The translations under genes and the position numbers were made by a program. From Rikenella microfusus (GTDB taxonomy: Bacteria > Bacteroidota > Bacteroidia > Bacteroidales > SZUA-534): DNA of 20,968 nucleotides. The notes under the pieces are model-generated. The model did no database searches and was not told the DNA's origin. It saw nothing but the letters and a program-made list of their open reading frames with translations. The DNA is taken from positions 1-20,968 of the forward strand of contig DYQV01000010.1 in the NCBI GenBank assembly GCA_020719105.1. Direction: 5' to 3'. Of this stretch, positions 8,287 through 16,219 are shown piece by piece; position 1 is the stretch's first letter; each line of letters starts with the position of its first letter.

Positions 8287-8309
8287 AGTTCGTTGTATTT
8301 ATGGCATTT

Positions 8310-8327
8310 AGTATTGAAAACAATACT
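8310..8327. promoter_or_regulatory. perfect inverted repeat upstream of icmF
   Basis: AGTATTG (8310-8316), the spacer AAAA, and CAATACT (8321-8327) form an exact dyad 23 nt before the icmF start. It lies in the largest gap inside the leftward cluster. On the minus strand no T-run follows, so a terminator for the upstream genes is not supported; an operator or leader hairpin for icmF is more likely. Confidence 0.4.
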
Positions 8328-8417
8328 TTTTCTGTGCGGTGTTAATTTTTTAGCTGGCATAGGGTAGGAATAGCCAATAGATTTTGAGTTAGTTATGTTA
8401 ATTAATATGTTTGCTAA

Positions 8418-9206
8418 CTAAAGTTCCAAATTCATGGCAACCAATTCTGCAATATCTAGATTCCTTATTTCAGTTTGTTTATCCCGGAATTTAATGCCAT
8501 CCGTAAGCATGGTCATGCAAAATGGGCAAGCCGTTGCAACAATTTCAGCTCCCGATTCAATTACATCTTCGGTCCGTTCGGAAAAAACTTCTTTGGTTCC
8601 TTTTTCCGACTCTTTAAACATCTGCGCACCTCCAGCACCACAGCATAATGCAAAACTTTTGGACCGTTTCAATTCTGTGAATTTTCCATCCAACGACTGA
8701 ATGACTTTACGTGGAGCCTCATAAATATCATTCCCTCTTCCCAGATAACATGGATCGTGATACGTAATTCTTTTATCCCGAAAAATTGATTTATCAATCT
8801 TTAGCTTACCTTCTTCTATTAATTTTTCCAGAAAAGCAGTGTAATGAAAAACTTCATAGTCTCCGCCCAATTCAGGATATTCATTTTTTAACGTATTGAA
8901 GCAATGGGGACAAGTACAAATAATTTTTTTTACCTCATATCCATTGAGAATTTCAATGTTAGCCAATGCCTGCATTTGAAAAAGCATTTCATTTCCAGCC
9001 CGTTTTGCCGGGTCTCCGGTGCAAGATTCTTCGGTACCTAAAACGGCATAATCAACTTTTGCATGGTTCAAAATCTTGGCAAATGAGCGGACTACTTTTT
9101 TATATCGTTCATCGAAAGCACCGGCGCATCCAACCCAAAACAGAAATTCCGGTTTTTTACCTTGAGCCACTTTTTGGGCCATTACAGGGACATCAATTTG
9201 AGACAT
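8418..9206 (-). CDS. CCG-domain (HdrB-like) iron-sulfur protein, likely subunit of ETF:menaquinone oxidoreductase
   Basis: A 262-residue soluble protein with two cysteine-rich CCG (heterodisulfide reductase B-like) modules. Module one carries Cys27, Cys62 and 'CTCPHC' (97-102). Module two has the full pattern: 'DPCYLGR' (Cys153), 'CCGAGG' (188-193) and 'CPFC' (227-230). Such modules bind noncubane or cubane 4Fe-4S clusters. It lies 43 nt after the membrane iron-sulfur gene and in the same cluster as EtfAB. In EMO (ETF:methylmenaquinone oxidoreductase) these parts occur in one polypeptide: a NarI-like membrane part, ferredoxin-type motifs and CCG domains. Here they are in two genes, so I infer that this protein is the cytoplasmic half. 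Homologues are often named (Fe-S)-binding protein or GlpC-like. Confidence 0.85.
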   Translation of the reverse strand: MSQIDVPVMAQKVAQGKKPEFLFWVGCAGAFDERYKKVVRSFAKILNHAKVDYAVLGTEESCTGDPAKRAGNEMLFQMQALANIEILNGYEVKKIICTCPHCFNTLKNEYPELGGDYEVFHYTAFLEKLIEEGKLKIDKSIFRDKRITYHDPCYLGRGNDIYEAPRKVIQSLDGKFTELKRSKSFALCCGAGGAQMFKESEKGTKEVFSERTEDVIESGAEIVATACPFCMTMLTDGIKFRDKQTEIRNLDIAELVAMNLEL

Positions 9207-9249
9207 GTTTTTAATTGATTATTATTGCGGATTACTAATTATTAATTGT

Positions 9250-10539
9250 TCACTGTTCATTGTCCTTAGTCCATTCCAAGCGGTCTTGAGGTGAAAATTG
9301 CCAAGGTGCACCATTGTTTTCGATATTGGCAAACATGGTTTTAATACCTGTTGGAGCCAACCCTTTTTCAAGAACTAAGTACCTGCGCATGTCAATAATT
9401 AAATTGGGATGGCTTATATTCAATGGACATTCCTGAGCGCAAGCATTGCAAGTAGTGCAAGCCCAGAGTTCTTCCATGCTAATAAAATCGCCAACTAACG
9501 ATTTATTGTCAGTATAATGTTTATCTTTTATCAATTTTGGACCTTTGTCGTTCATACGATTTCGTACATCAACAAAAATTTTACGTGGTGATAGTTTTTT
9601 GCCTGTGATATTTGCCGGACAAACCTCGGTGCATCGTCCACATTGCGTGCATGTTAGCGAATCCATGTAATTCTTCCAGGTAATGTCTTCAACATCTTGC
9701 ACCCCAAACCGGCTTATGGTTTCATTTGAATTTTGCTGATACGGATTCGGGCTCATCATTAGTTTAACTTCGCGGGTTACGGAGGACATATTCGGAAGTT
9801 TGGTCAATGGTTCCAGATTGCTGAAATAAACATTTGGAATTGATAAGAATACATGGAAGTGTTTGGAATAGGGGAGGTAATTGGCAAAAATAAATATTCC
9901 CAGAATATGACTCCACCAACAAAGTTGATAGACACATAGCGCCAAGGTTTGCTCTATTGAAAAAACAGAAGCTAAGTAAGATGAAACAGGAAACCAACCG
10001 GTTAAAACAGCTTCATTTTTAATGGAATTACTCCAATTAAGTCCTATTAACGTAACCATTAAGAAAAGAATTAACAATAGGGCGACTGATGCATCCAATT
10101 TATTTTTTGAAGTTAATTCAATTCCTGAAAACCGTTTAATGTGCAGAATTTTTCGTCGGATAAGAAATATCAAAATCCCAATGACAATTATATAGGCAAA
10201 TAGGTCGCCCGATGCAGTAATTAATGAATAAAACCATCCAAAGTTTGAGAAAAAATGCTCTTTTCCAGTAATACCATCCATCACCATTTCAATACTTCCA
10301 AGAGTAATAGCCAAAAATCCCCAAAAGACAAGAGCATGCATGAATCCAATGAATGGTTTTCGTAGTATTTTTGATTGACCCATTGCGATTTTTAATGTTA
10401 AAATTAATCGCTTAACCATATCCTGAGTAGGATTTGTGGCTTTGGTTATTTTGAATAGCTGCCATATCCGGTTCAAGGTAAATCCAAAAATTAGGATTGT
10501 AAGCAGCAATAATGGGATGAAAATAAATTGCTTTGCCAT
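9250..10539 (-). CDS. membrane heme/iron-sulfur oxidoreductase, EMO-like (NarI-type membrane part plus two 4Fe-4S motifs)
   Basis: A 429-residue inner-membrane protein. The N-terminal half has about six hydrophobic segments (around 5-25, 65-85, 103-128, 149-168, 183-207 and 208-223). Candidate heme ligands are His68 in 'GFMHALVFWGF', His211 in 'WWSHILG', and His227/His229 near 'PYSKHFH'. The cytoplasmic C-terminal part holds two CxxCxxCxxxCP motifs: Cys297/300/303/307 and Cys361/364/367/371. This arrangement is that of membrane-bound ETF:(methyl)menaquinone oxidoreductases, with the CCG part encoded separately in the next gene. It sits 15 nt after etfA, so it probably takes electrons from reduced EtfAB and passes them to menaquinone. 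Quinone identity and heme content are inferred. Confidence 0.85.
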   Translation of the reverse strand: MAKQFIFIPLLLLTILIFGFTLNRIWQLFKITKATNPTQDMVKRLILTLKIAMGQSKILRKPFIGFMHALVFWGFLAITLGSIEMVMDGITGKEHFFSNFGWFYSLITASGDLFAYIIVIGILIFLIRRKILHIKRFSGIELTSKNKLDASVALLLILFLMVTLIGLNWSNSIKNEAVLTGWFPVSSYLASVFSIEQTLALCVYQLCWWSHILGIFIFANYLPYSKHFHVFLSIPNVYFSNLEPLTKLPNMSSVTREVKLMMSPNPYQQNSNETISRFGVQDVEDITWKNYMDSLTCTQCGRCTEVCPANITGKKLSPRKIFVDVRNRMNDKGPKLIKDKHYTDNKSLVGDFISMEELWACTTCNACAQECPLNISHPNLIIDMRRYLVLEKGLAPTGIKTMFANIENNGAPWQFSPQDRLEWTKDNEQ

Positions 10540-10554
10540 AGTTTCAATAGTTTA

Positions 10555-11526
10555 TTAATCGCCCTTAAATGCTTTGAAGGCTTCAGTTAGTTTAGGCAGT
10601 ATTTTTTGTACATCTCCTAAAATACCATAGTTAGCCACTTCAAAAATGGGAGCATCACTATCGGTATTAATAGCCACCAGACATTTAGAACGACTAACTC
10701 CGGCCACATGCTGAGTTGCTCCTGAAATGCCAACAGCAATATAAAGATTGGGTGCAATAATTTTTCCGGTTTGTCCAACATGCTCATCGTGTGAACGCCA
10801 GCCATCGTCGCTAACCGGACGGCTACATGCAGTGGCCGCACCCAAAACAGTGGCTAAATCTTCCAATGGTTTCCAGTTTTCAGGGCCACGCATTCCTCGT
10901 CCACCGCTAACTACAATATCAGCATCGAACAAGGATACTTTGTTTTCAGATACCTTACGTTCAACCATTTTAATAGGTACATCGGCAAAGGAAACCTGAG
11001 TTTCAAAGTATTCTATTTTCAGGGTAACCGGTTTTTCATGCAATCCAAAAGAATTAATTGCCAACGATAAAATTTTTGTTGGGGTATTGATTTTAACTTT
11101 TGCAAAGGCTTTTCCTGAAAAAGCACGTTTAATTATAATAAACGGATTGTAAGATTCTGGCAACGATACTACTCCTGAAACAAACCCGGCGCGAAGCCGA
11201 ACCGATAAGCGAGGAGCCAAAGCCTTGCCAGTATTGTTATCAGGAAAAAGTACCATACTTACATTTTCCTTTAAAACTACCTCTTCAATTACTTGGGTGA
11301 AAACTTTGTTTATCCTGATATTGAAGGACTCGCCTTCCACTTTTATAATTTTTTCGATTCCAAATTGATTGAGTTTTTCGATTTCAGCATTGTTTATGGT
11401 ACCTAAAACCAAAGCTTTTGCTGTTGAATTGGTTGATTCTGCTAACTTAGACGCAAAAGAGGCTAATTCGAAATTCTGTTTCTTAAGTTTACCGCCAAAG
11501 TTTTCGATATAGACTAAAACTGACAT
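10555..11526 (-). CDS. etfA: electron transfer flavoprotein subunit alpha
   Basis: A 323-residue FAD-binding subunit that pairs with EtfB and carries electrons from acyl-CoA dehydrogenase to the membrane oxidoreductase. The N-terminal alpha/beta domain (1-190) is less conserved. The C-terminal FAD domain is clear: 'GGRGMRG' (208-214), 'ACSRPVSDDGW' (233-243), 'GQTGK' (251-255), 'LYIAVGISGATQH' (261-273) and 'SRSKCLVAINTDSDAPIF' (278-295), the last being the EtfA signature. Length is normal. It follows etfB by 29 nt and precedes the membrane iron-sulfur gene by 15 nt, a typical tight operon spacing. Whether this ETF is bifurcating cannot be settled by eye; the EMO-like partner argues for the non-bifurcating, respiratory type. 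Confidence 0.96.
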   Translation of the reverse strand: MSVLVYIENFGGKLKKQNFELASFASKLAESTNSTAKALVLGTINNAEIEKLNQFGIEKIIKVEGESFNIRINKVFTQVIEEVVLKENVSMVLFPDNNTGKALAPRLSVRLRAGFVSGVVSLPESYNPFIIIKRAFSGKAFAKVKINTPTKILSLAINSFGLHEKPVTLKIEYFETQVSFADVPIKMVERKVSENKVSLFDADIVVSGGRGMRGPENWKPLEDLATVLGAATACSRPVSDDGWRSHDEHVGQTGKIIAPNLYIAVGISGATQHVAGVSRSKCLVAINTDSDAPIFEVANYGILGDVQKILPKLTEAFKAFKGD

Positions 11527-11555
11527 AGTTACTAGGTTTTATAAATGAATTACAA

Positions 11556-12305
11556 TTAAAGTACTTTAGCTTCCTTACTAAGAAGTGCCACCAATTCCTG
11601 CAAATTATCAGGATCAATCATTTTAACCTTTGCCTTGGGTTCTGGTAGGTTGAACTCAATAATTTCAGTTAAAAGTTCAGAATCAATCGCCGCTAAAACT
11701 TCCAATGGTTTTTGTCGGGCCATCATGATACCGCGCATATTGGGTATCCGGGGTTCTTTAGCGAAACCTTTTTGAACCACTATTACAGTTGTTCCTTGCA
11801 CTTGCATATATTCTTTTCCTCCATCCACATCACGTTCAATAGTAGCCGACGATCCATTGAATTTTATATCTGATACAGAAGACACCGATGGAACACCTAA
11901 AATTTCAGCCACCATACCGCCCACTGATGAACCATTATAATCTCCGGATTCAATTCCGAAAACTACAAATTCAAAGGATTCTTTTTGTACATAATTAGCA
12001 ATTTGTTGGGCTGTAAAGAACGCATCTTTAGGTTCTGAATCGATGCGAATGGCCTTGTCGGCTCCAATTGCTAAGCACTTTCGCAGGGTGGGTTCTGTTT
12101 CCGATGTACCCACATTTATTACTGTTATTTCAGATACGGGATTGCTGCTATCCTCCTTTAAATCAACGGATCGGGAGAGTGCTAATTCATCCCAAGGGTT
12201 AATAATCCACTGCACTCCAGTGGGGTCAAATCGAGTTTGTTTGTCGGTAAATTTAATTTTAGTAGTGGTATCGGGTACATTACTTATGCAAACTAAAATT
12301 TTCAT
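11556..12305 (-). CDS. etfB: electron transfer flavoprotein subunit beta
   Basis: A 249-residue subunit that binds AMP or a second FAD and docks with EtfA. 'MKILVCISNVPDTTTKIKF' is the usual EtfB start. 'RFDPTGVQWIINPWDELAL' follows the consensus 'NPxDxxAL' segment, and 'RKCLAIGADKAIRID' and 'GIESGDYNGSSVGGMVAE' are typical of the nucleotide-binding fold. The C-terminal 'PRIPNMRGIMMARQKPLEV' corresponds to the conserved loop that contacts the dehydrogenase. The ATG at 12303-12305 is preferred over an in-frame TTG two codons upstream, because it gives the standard MKIL start. It lies 55 nt after the acyl-CoA dehydrogenase gene. Confidence 0.95.
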   Translation of the reverse strand: MKILVCISNVPDTTTKIKFTDKQTRFDPTGVQWIINPWDELALSRSVDLKEDSSNPVSEITVINVGTSETEPTLRKCLAIGADKAIRIDSEPKDAFFTAQQIANYVQKESFEFVVFGIESGDYNGSSVGGMVAEILGVPSVSSVSDIKFNGSSATIERDVDGGKEYMQVQGTTVIVVQKGFAKEPRIPNMRGIMMARQKPLEVLAAIDSELLTEIIEFNLPEPKAKVKMIDPDNLQELVALLSKEAKVL

Positions 12306-12360
12306 GTTCAAGTTGTTTAAGTTATTTGTTTATTCAATGAATTAAAATTTTTTAGCGATG

Positions 12361-13509
12361 CTACAAATCATCATTAGCAATAGCTCGCGATATCACAATT
12401 TTTTGAATTTCTGATGTTCCTTCATAAATTTGAGTAAGCTTAGCATCGCGCATCATGCGTTCCACATGGTATTCTTTAACGTAACCATAACCTCCATGAA
12501 TTTGAACGGCTTCTGTAGTTACTTTCATTGCAGTATCGGCAGCATAAAGCTTGGCCATAGCACTGGCATTTCCAAAGGGTAGCCCTTTATCTTTAAGCCA
12601 TGCCGCTTTCAAGCATAGCAAACGCGCTGCTTCTATTTCAGTAGCCATATCGGCTAATTTAAAGGCAATAGCCTGGTGGTTAATTATTTCAGTTCCAAAT
12701 GCTTTCCGCTCTTTTGCATACTTGGTGGCTAATTCAAAGGCTCCTGAAGCAAGACCCAAGGCTTGTGAAGCGATACCAATTCTACCACCTTCCAGCGTTT
12801 TCATGGCAAATTTGAATCCGAAACCATCATCTCCTAATCGGTTTTCTTTGGGAACCTTAACATCGGTAAACTGAATAGAATGGGTATCGGAACTTCGCAT
12901 TCCCATTTTATTTTCATGCACACCAACGGTTATCCCGGGAGAGTATTTGTCAACCAGAAGTGCATTAATTCCTTTGTGTCCTTTTTCTTTATGTGTTTGA
13001 ACAATAACAATATATGTTGATGCAGAATTTCCATTGGTAATCCAATTTTTAACTCCATTTACCAAATAATAATCGCCCATATCAATGGCAGTAGTTTTTT
13101 GGGAAGTAGCATCACTGCCGGCACCTGGTTCAGATAGTAAAAATGCCCCTATTTTCTCGCCTCGTGCCAATGGTTTGAGCCATTTTTGTTTTTGTTCTTC
13201 AGTTCCAAAACTCTCAATTCCATAACAAACCAGTGAATTATTTACTGAAATAATAACTCCTATCGATGAATCAACCTTTGAAAATTCTTCAATAGCCAAA
13301 ACGTACGAAACAGTATCCATGCCACCGCCGTCATATTTAGGGTCAACCAGCATACCCAAAAAACCAAGTTCCGAAAGTTTTTTGATGTGTTCTGCCGGAT
13401 AAATAGCTTTCTCATCGCGTTCAATGACATCTTTTATTAATTCTCGCTGAGCATAGTCGCGTGCAGCTTGGCGAATCATCTGTTGTTCTTCATTCAATTC
13501 AAAGTTCAT
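12361..13509 (-). CDS. short-chain acyl-CoA dehydrogenase (butyryl-CoA dehydrogenase-like)
   Basis: A 382-residue FAD enzyme that oxidises an acyl-CoA to the trans-2-enoyl-CoA and hands electrons to ETF. The helical N-domain begins '[19 protein letters not shown]'. The middle domain has '[11 protein letters not shown]' (first ACAD signature) and '[11 protein letters not shown]'. The C-terminal domain contains '[12 protein letters not shown]' and '[16 protein letters not shown]', with Glu363 as the catalytic base in the position used by short- and medium-chain enzymes. Length and motifs fit the butyryl-CoA/short-chain group. Its place between the thiolase gene and etfB supports butyryl-CoA as the substrate, made from isobutyryl-CoA by IcmF; the exact chain length is inferred. 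Confidence 0.93.
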   Translation of the reverse strand: MNFELNEEQQMIRQAARDYAQRELIKDVIERDEKAIYPAEHIKKLSELGFLGMLVDPKYDGGGMDTVSYVLAIEEFSKVDSSIGVIISVNNSLVCYGIESFGTEEQKQKWLKPLARGEKIGAFLLSEPGAGSDATSQKTTAIDMGDYYLVNGVKNWITNGNSASTYIVIVQTHKEKGHKGINALLVDKYSPGITVGVHENKMGMRSSDTHSIQFTDVKVPKENRLGDDGFGFKFAMKTLEGGRIGIASQALGLASGAFELATKYAKERKAFGTEIINHQAIAFKLADMATEIEAARLLCLKAAWLKDKGLPFGNASAMAKLYAADTAMKVTTEAVQIHGGYGYVKEYHVERMMRDAKLTQIYEGTSEIQKIVISRAIANDDL

Positions 13510-13520
13510 TTTATTTCGAT

Positions 13521-13578
13521 TTAGTTTATTAGTTTATTCGTTCATTGGTTCATTGGTTCATTAGCTCATGAGTTTATT
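13521..13578. repeat. short degenerate tandem repeats between acyl-CoA dehydrogenase and thiolase genes
   Basis: The gap contains runs of TTCATTGG-like and TTTATTAG-like units: TTAGTTTATTAGTTTATT, then GTTCATTG three times with small changes, then AGCTCATGAGTTTATTGA. The unit is about 8 to 9 nt. Similar wording occurs at 9230-9262 (GTTCACTGTTCATTG). They look like slippage-derived spacer repeats; no regulatory role is evident. Confidence 0.45.
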
Positions 13579-13588
13579 GAAACATATT

Positions 13589-14824
13589 TTATTGTTTTTT
13601 GTAAACGATGGCAACTAACGTTTTATCATTTCCTCCCATATTTATAGATAATCCATACGGTTTATTGGAAGGTATTGCAATCTGTGCCTTTCCTGCCTTT
13701 TGGGTAAATTGTTCCCAAATGGTAACCGCTTGATGAACCCCGGTTGCTCCGGTTGGGTGACCCCAGCCAATTAGCCCTCCGGTAGTGTTGAAAGGAATAA
13801 TACCATTTTGTGAAGTATTTCCATTGGATACAAACTCAGCTCCTTTTCCTTTGGCGGCAAAGCCAATTGCTTCGGTGGCTAAAATACCGGCAATGGTAAA
13901 ACAGTCGTGGGTTTCAACTGTGGCTAACTGCTCTTTGGTAATTTGAGCCATATTTAATGCTTTTTCCACGGCTTTTTTCGTGGTAGTAAGTTCATTTAAA
14001 TCAATGGGATCATCCAGTAAATTTTCTTCTACCTGGCCGAACCCGACTACTTCTATTGCTTCATCTTTTGAAATGCCGATGCGTTTCAATCCTTCTTCAG
14101 ATACAATAGCTATTGAAGAAGCGCCATCAGATACTTTGGAACAATCATAAACAGTTAAGTGGTCAACAAAATTTTTACCATTAGGTACTGTCAGGCCAAG
14201 TATCATTAGATCAGCCGCCGTATTTTCAAATTCCTGAGCCGTGGAACAAAGCCGTGCATTTTCAATGGCATTTTTAAACCAACTGGCCATCCCGTTTCTG
14301 GCATATTCTTTACCATAAACATCAGAATAAGCTTTTGCCCTGTCGCTAAATTCACCCGGAAAAAAGTAAGCATGTCCTTTCTTCCGGTTTTTGTACCAAC
14401 CAGCTAAGGCTAGATAATCTGCTCCATAAATAGCTTTAACGGTATTTTGAACTTCGACACCCAATGCCAAAACTACTTCAGATGTACCGGCAAGAACCGA
14501 TTTTATACCAACCATCAAGGCTAAACCTCCCGAAGCACAAGCTCCTTCTACTCGGGTAGAAGGTTTGTAACGTAGTCCTGCATCAATAGATGGCATCATA
14601 GCTGCCAAATGGGACTGATTGTTGAACCGGGCAGCCATAAAATTTCCAATCACACATTCATCTACATTTTTTGCTCCTCCAATTTGTGCCAAAGTAGCCC
14701 TCCCTGCTTCCTGAATATATTGCTCAAGGCCAGGACGTTCCTTTTTAGGGTTGAATTCACTACGCCCGGTTCCCATGGATACCGTATTGTAACCGGCTAC
14801 CATATATATTTTCTTTTGTATCAT
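13589..14824 (-). CDS. SCP2-type thiolase family protein, probable acetyl-CoA C-acyltransferase
   Basis: A 411-residue thiolase-fold enzyme, inferred to split acetoacetyl-CoA (or a longer 3-ketoacyl-CoA) with CoA. The nucleophile is Cys96 in 'VEGACASGGLAL'. 'ETHDCFTIAGI' (305-314) supplies His306 and Cys308, and 'GWGHPTGATG' (353-362) supplies His356. The HDCF motif and the absence of the C-terminal CxG motif of classic thiolases (here 'SINMGGNDKT') place it in the SCPx/SCP2-thiolase branch. In archaea and some bacteria, relatives work with a DUF35 OB-fold partner; none is encoded next to it. It sits 53 nt after the hydroxyacyl-CoA dehydrogenase gene, matching the last step of beta-oxidation. 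A transferase on another ketoacyl chain remains possible. Confidence 0.85.
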   Translation of the reverse strand: MIQKKIYMVAGYNTVSMGTGRSEFNPKKERPGLEQYIQEAGRATLAQIGGAKNVDECVIGNFMAARFNNQSHLAAMMPSIDAGLRYKPSTRVEGACASGGLALMVGIKSVLAGTSEVVLALGVEVQNTVKAIYGADYLALAGWYKNRKKGHAYFFPGEFSDRAKAYSDVYGKEYARNGMASWFKNAIENARLCSTAQEFENTAADLMILGLTVPNGKNFVDHLTVYDCSKVSDGASSIAIVSEEGLKRIGISKDEAIEVVGFGQVEENLLDDPIDLNELTTTKKAVEKALNMAQITKEQLATVETHDCFTIAGILATEAIGFAAKGKGAEFVSNGNTSQNGIIPFNTTGGLIGWGHPTGATGVHQAVTIWEQFTQKAGKAQIAIPSNKPYGLSINMGGNDKTLVAIVYKKQ

Positions 14825-14877
14825 AACTCCGAATCTTTATTTATTCTACAGGTGATAAATTATTATAATTGAACCGG

Positions 14878-16206
14878 TTAGCAATATTCGTTGATTGGAC
14901 CATATAAATGATGAAATCCAGTTATCATTACCGTGTTCACATTTTCATCGGTTTCAGTAACCCCTTGTTTCACAAGTCCTTTACCAATTGTTTTCATTTG
15001 TTTCATATATTCCATGGCTAAATAAGCTCCATTATCTTTGGATTGAGCCAATAATGAAAAATACTGACTCATTTTCTCTTTCTTTTGTGGATCTCTTGAA
15101 AGGCTTTTCCATGAAACGTTTTCAGGTAATGTTCCCAAATGACTGTTAATTTTTTCGCTCAATTCATTCAAGGGCATATACATTCCTTTGTCATAGTCGT
15201 AAACCGTTTCAATTTTACCTTTTGTATAGGTGAAAAATCCGGGCTTTTGAGAACCATCAGAAAGCTGGCCTCCTTTTATATTTTTATTGAGTAACTCCAA
15301 TAATAAAGGGCTTTCTATGTTTTCTTGAAGGTGTTTGTTCATTACATTCAGAATGAATTGGCAAACATCAATTCCAACATAATCCATCAATTGGAATATT
15401 CCCATAGGCCGTAGCATAAAATCGCGGGTAAGGGTGTCAATCAACAAAATGGATTCTGCAAAACTGAAGGTTTCTTTTAATTGATTGGCCTTTTCAATTC
15501 CAAAAAGTAAATCGCGCATAAAAAAACCATTACCAATGAAACCAGCAATATCATTGGCAGGAACCATCATTTTTCCCAAATCTTTGCCAAAATCATATAC
15601 TAGTTTTGAAAGTTGACTGTTACCATTTTTCAGCTCAATTACTTCAATCAGTTTTTGTACTGCAGGCGGATTGTAAAAGTGGCATCCAATAATATTGCCT
15701 TCAAGATTGGCTTCATGATTGAGGATATGGATAGGAATAGAGCTGGTATTTGTTAAAAACCATGGATTGTGTGGATTATTCAGTTTTATGGTGCTTAATA
15801 TCTGTGTTTTTAATTCCATATCTTCAATAACCGCTTCAAAAATCAAGTGTGAATCAAAAGCCGATTCAATACGGGTTGATGGCTTAATGATTGCCATAGC
15901 ATCTTGCAGATAGGCTTGAATGATTTCGCTATTTTCAATCAAATCCGTTCTTTCGGCATACATGGTCCGTAGCCAAATAATATTTTTTTCAGCCCATTTT
16001 AAAAGGAGGCTTTTGGTAAACTTGAGCAATTGGTTTAATTGTTCCTGCGACCGATCAATGGCAAAAATAGTATAACATTTATTGCAGTTTTCGGGATTGA
16101 TGGCCAGTTTTGAAATATACAGCGTATTTAAATAGAGTATTCCACTACCCATTTTACCTGCCGCTCCTAAAACAGAGACATTCTGAAATCGTTCGTTTGT
16201 ATTCAT
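14878..16206 (-). CDS. 3-hydroxyacyl-CoA dehydrogenase, divergent, with insertion and C-terminal extension
   Basis: A 442-residue NAD-dependent enzyme expected to oxidise 3-hydroxybutyryl-CoA to acetoacetyl-CoA. The Rossmann start is 'VLGAAGKMGSGI' (12-23). 'NTSSIPI' (153-159), His176 in 'GCHFYNP', Glu188 and Asn226 in 'GFIGNG' match the catalytic Ser, His-Glu pair and Asn of the family. 'LRPMGIFQLMDYVGID' is the conserved C-domain segment. Two points are unusual. An insertion of about 18 residues lies between the first beta-alpha unit and the second strand (around 27-45). The protein also continues about 100 residues past the usual end (single-domain enzymes are about 280-300 residues). All key residues are kept, so activity is likely. 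It lies 13 nt after the enoyl-CoA hydratase gene. Confidence 0.88.
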   Translation of the reverse strand: MNTNERFQNVSVLGAAGKMGSGILYLNTLYISKLAINPENCNKCYTIFAIDRSQEQLNQLLKFTKSLLLKWAEKNIIWLRTMYAERTDLIENSEIIQAYLQDAMAIIKPSTRIESAFDSHLIFEAVIEDMELKTQILSTIKLNNPHNPWFLTNTSSIPIHILNHEANLEGNIIGCHFYNPPAVQKLIEVIELKNGNSQLSKLVYDFGKDLGKMMVPANDIAGFIGNGFFMRDLLFGIEKANQLKETFSFAESILLIDTLTRDFMLRPMGIFQLMDYVGIDVCQFILNVMNKHLQENIESPLLLELLNKNIKGGQLSDGSQKPGFFTYTKGKIETVYDYDKGMYMPLNELSEKINSHLGTLPENVSWKSLSRDPQKKEKMSQYFSLLAQSKDNGAYLAMEYMKQMKTIGKGLVKQGVTETDENVNTVMITGFHHLYGPINEYC

Positions 16207-16219
16207 AACTTCTTCCTAT

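Noticed and set aside
8310..8327. Intrinsic terminator for the CCG-protein gene
   Set aside because: On the transcribed minus strand no T-run follows the hairpin; the T-run is on the side that would serve + strand transcription, where there is no gene.
12306..12311. TTG start two codons upstream for etfB
   Set aside because: The ATG at 12303-12305 gives the standard MKILVC start of EtfB.
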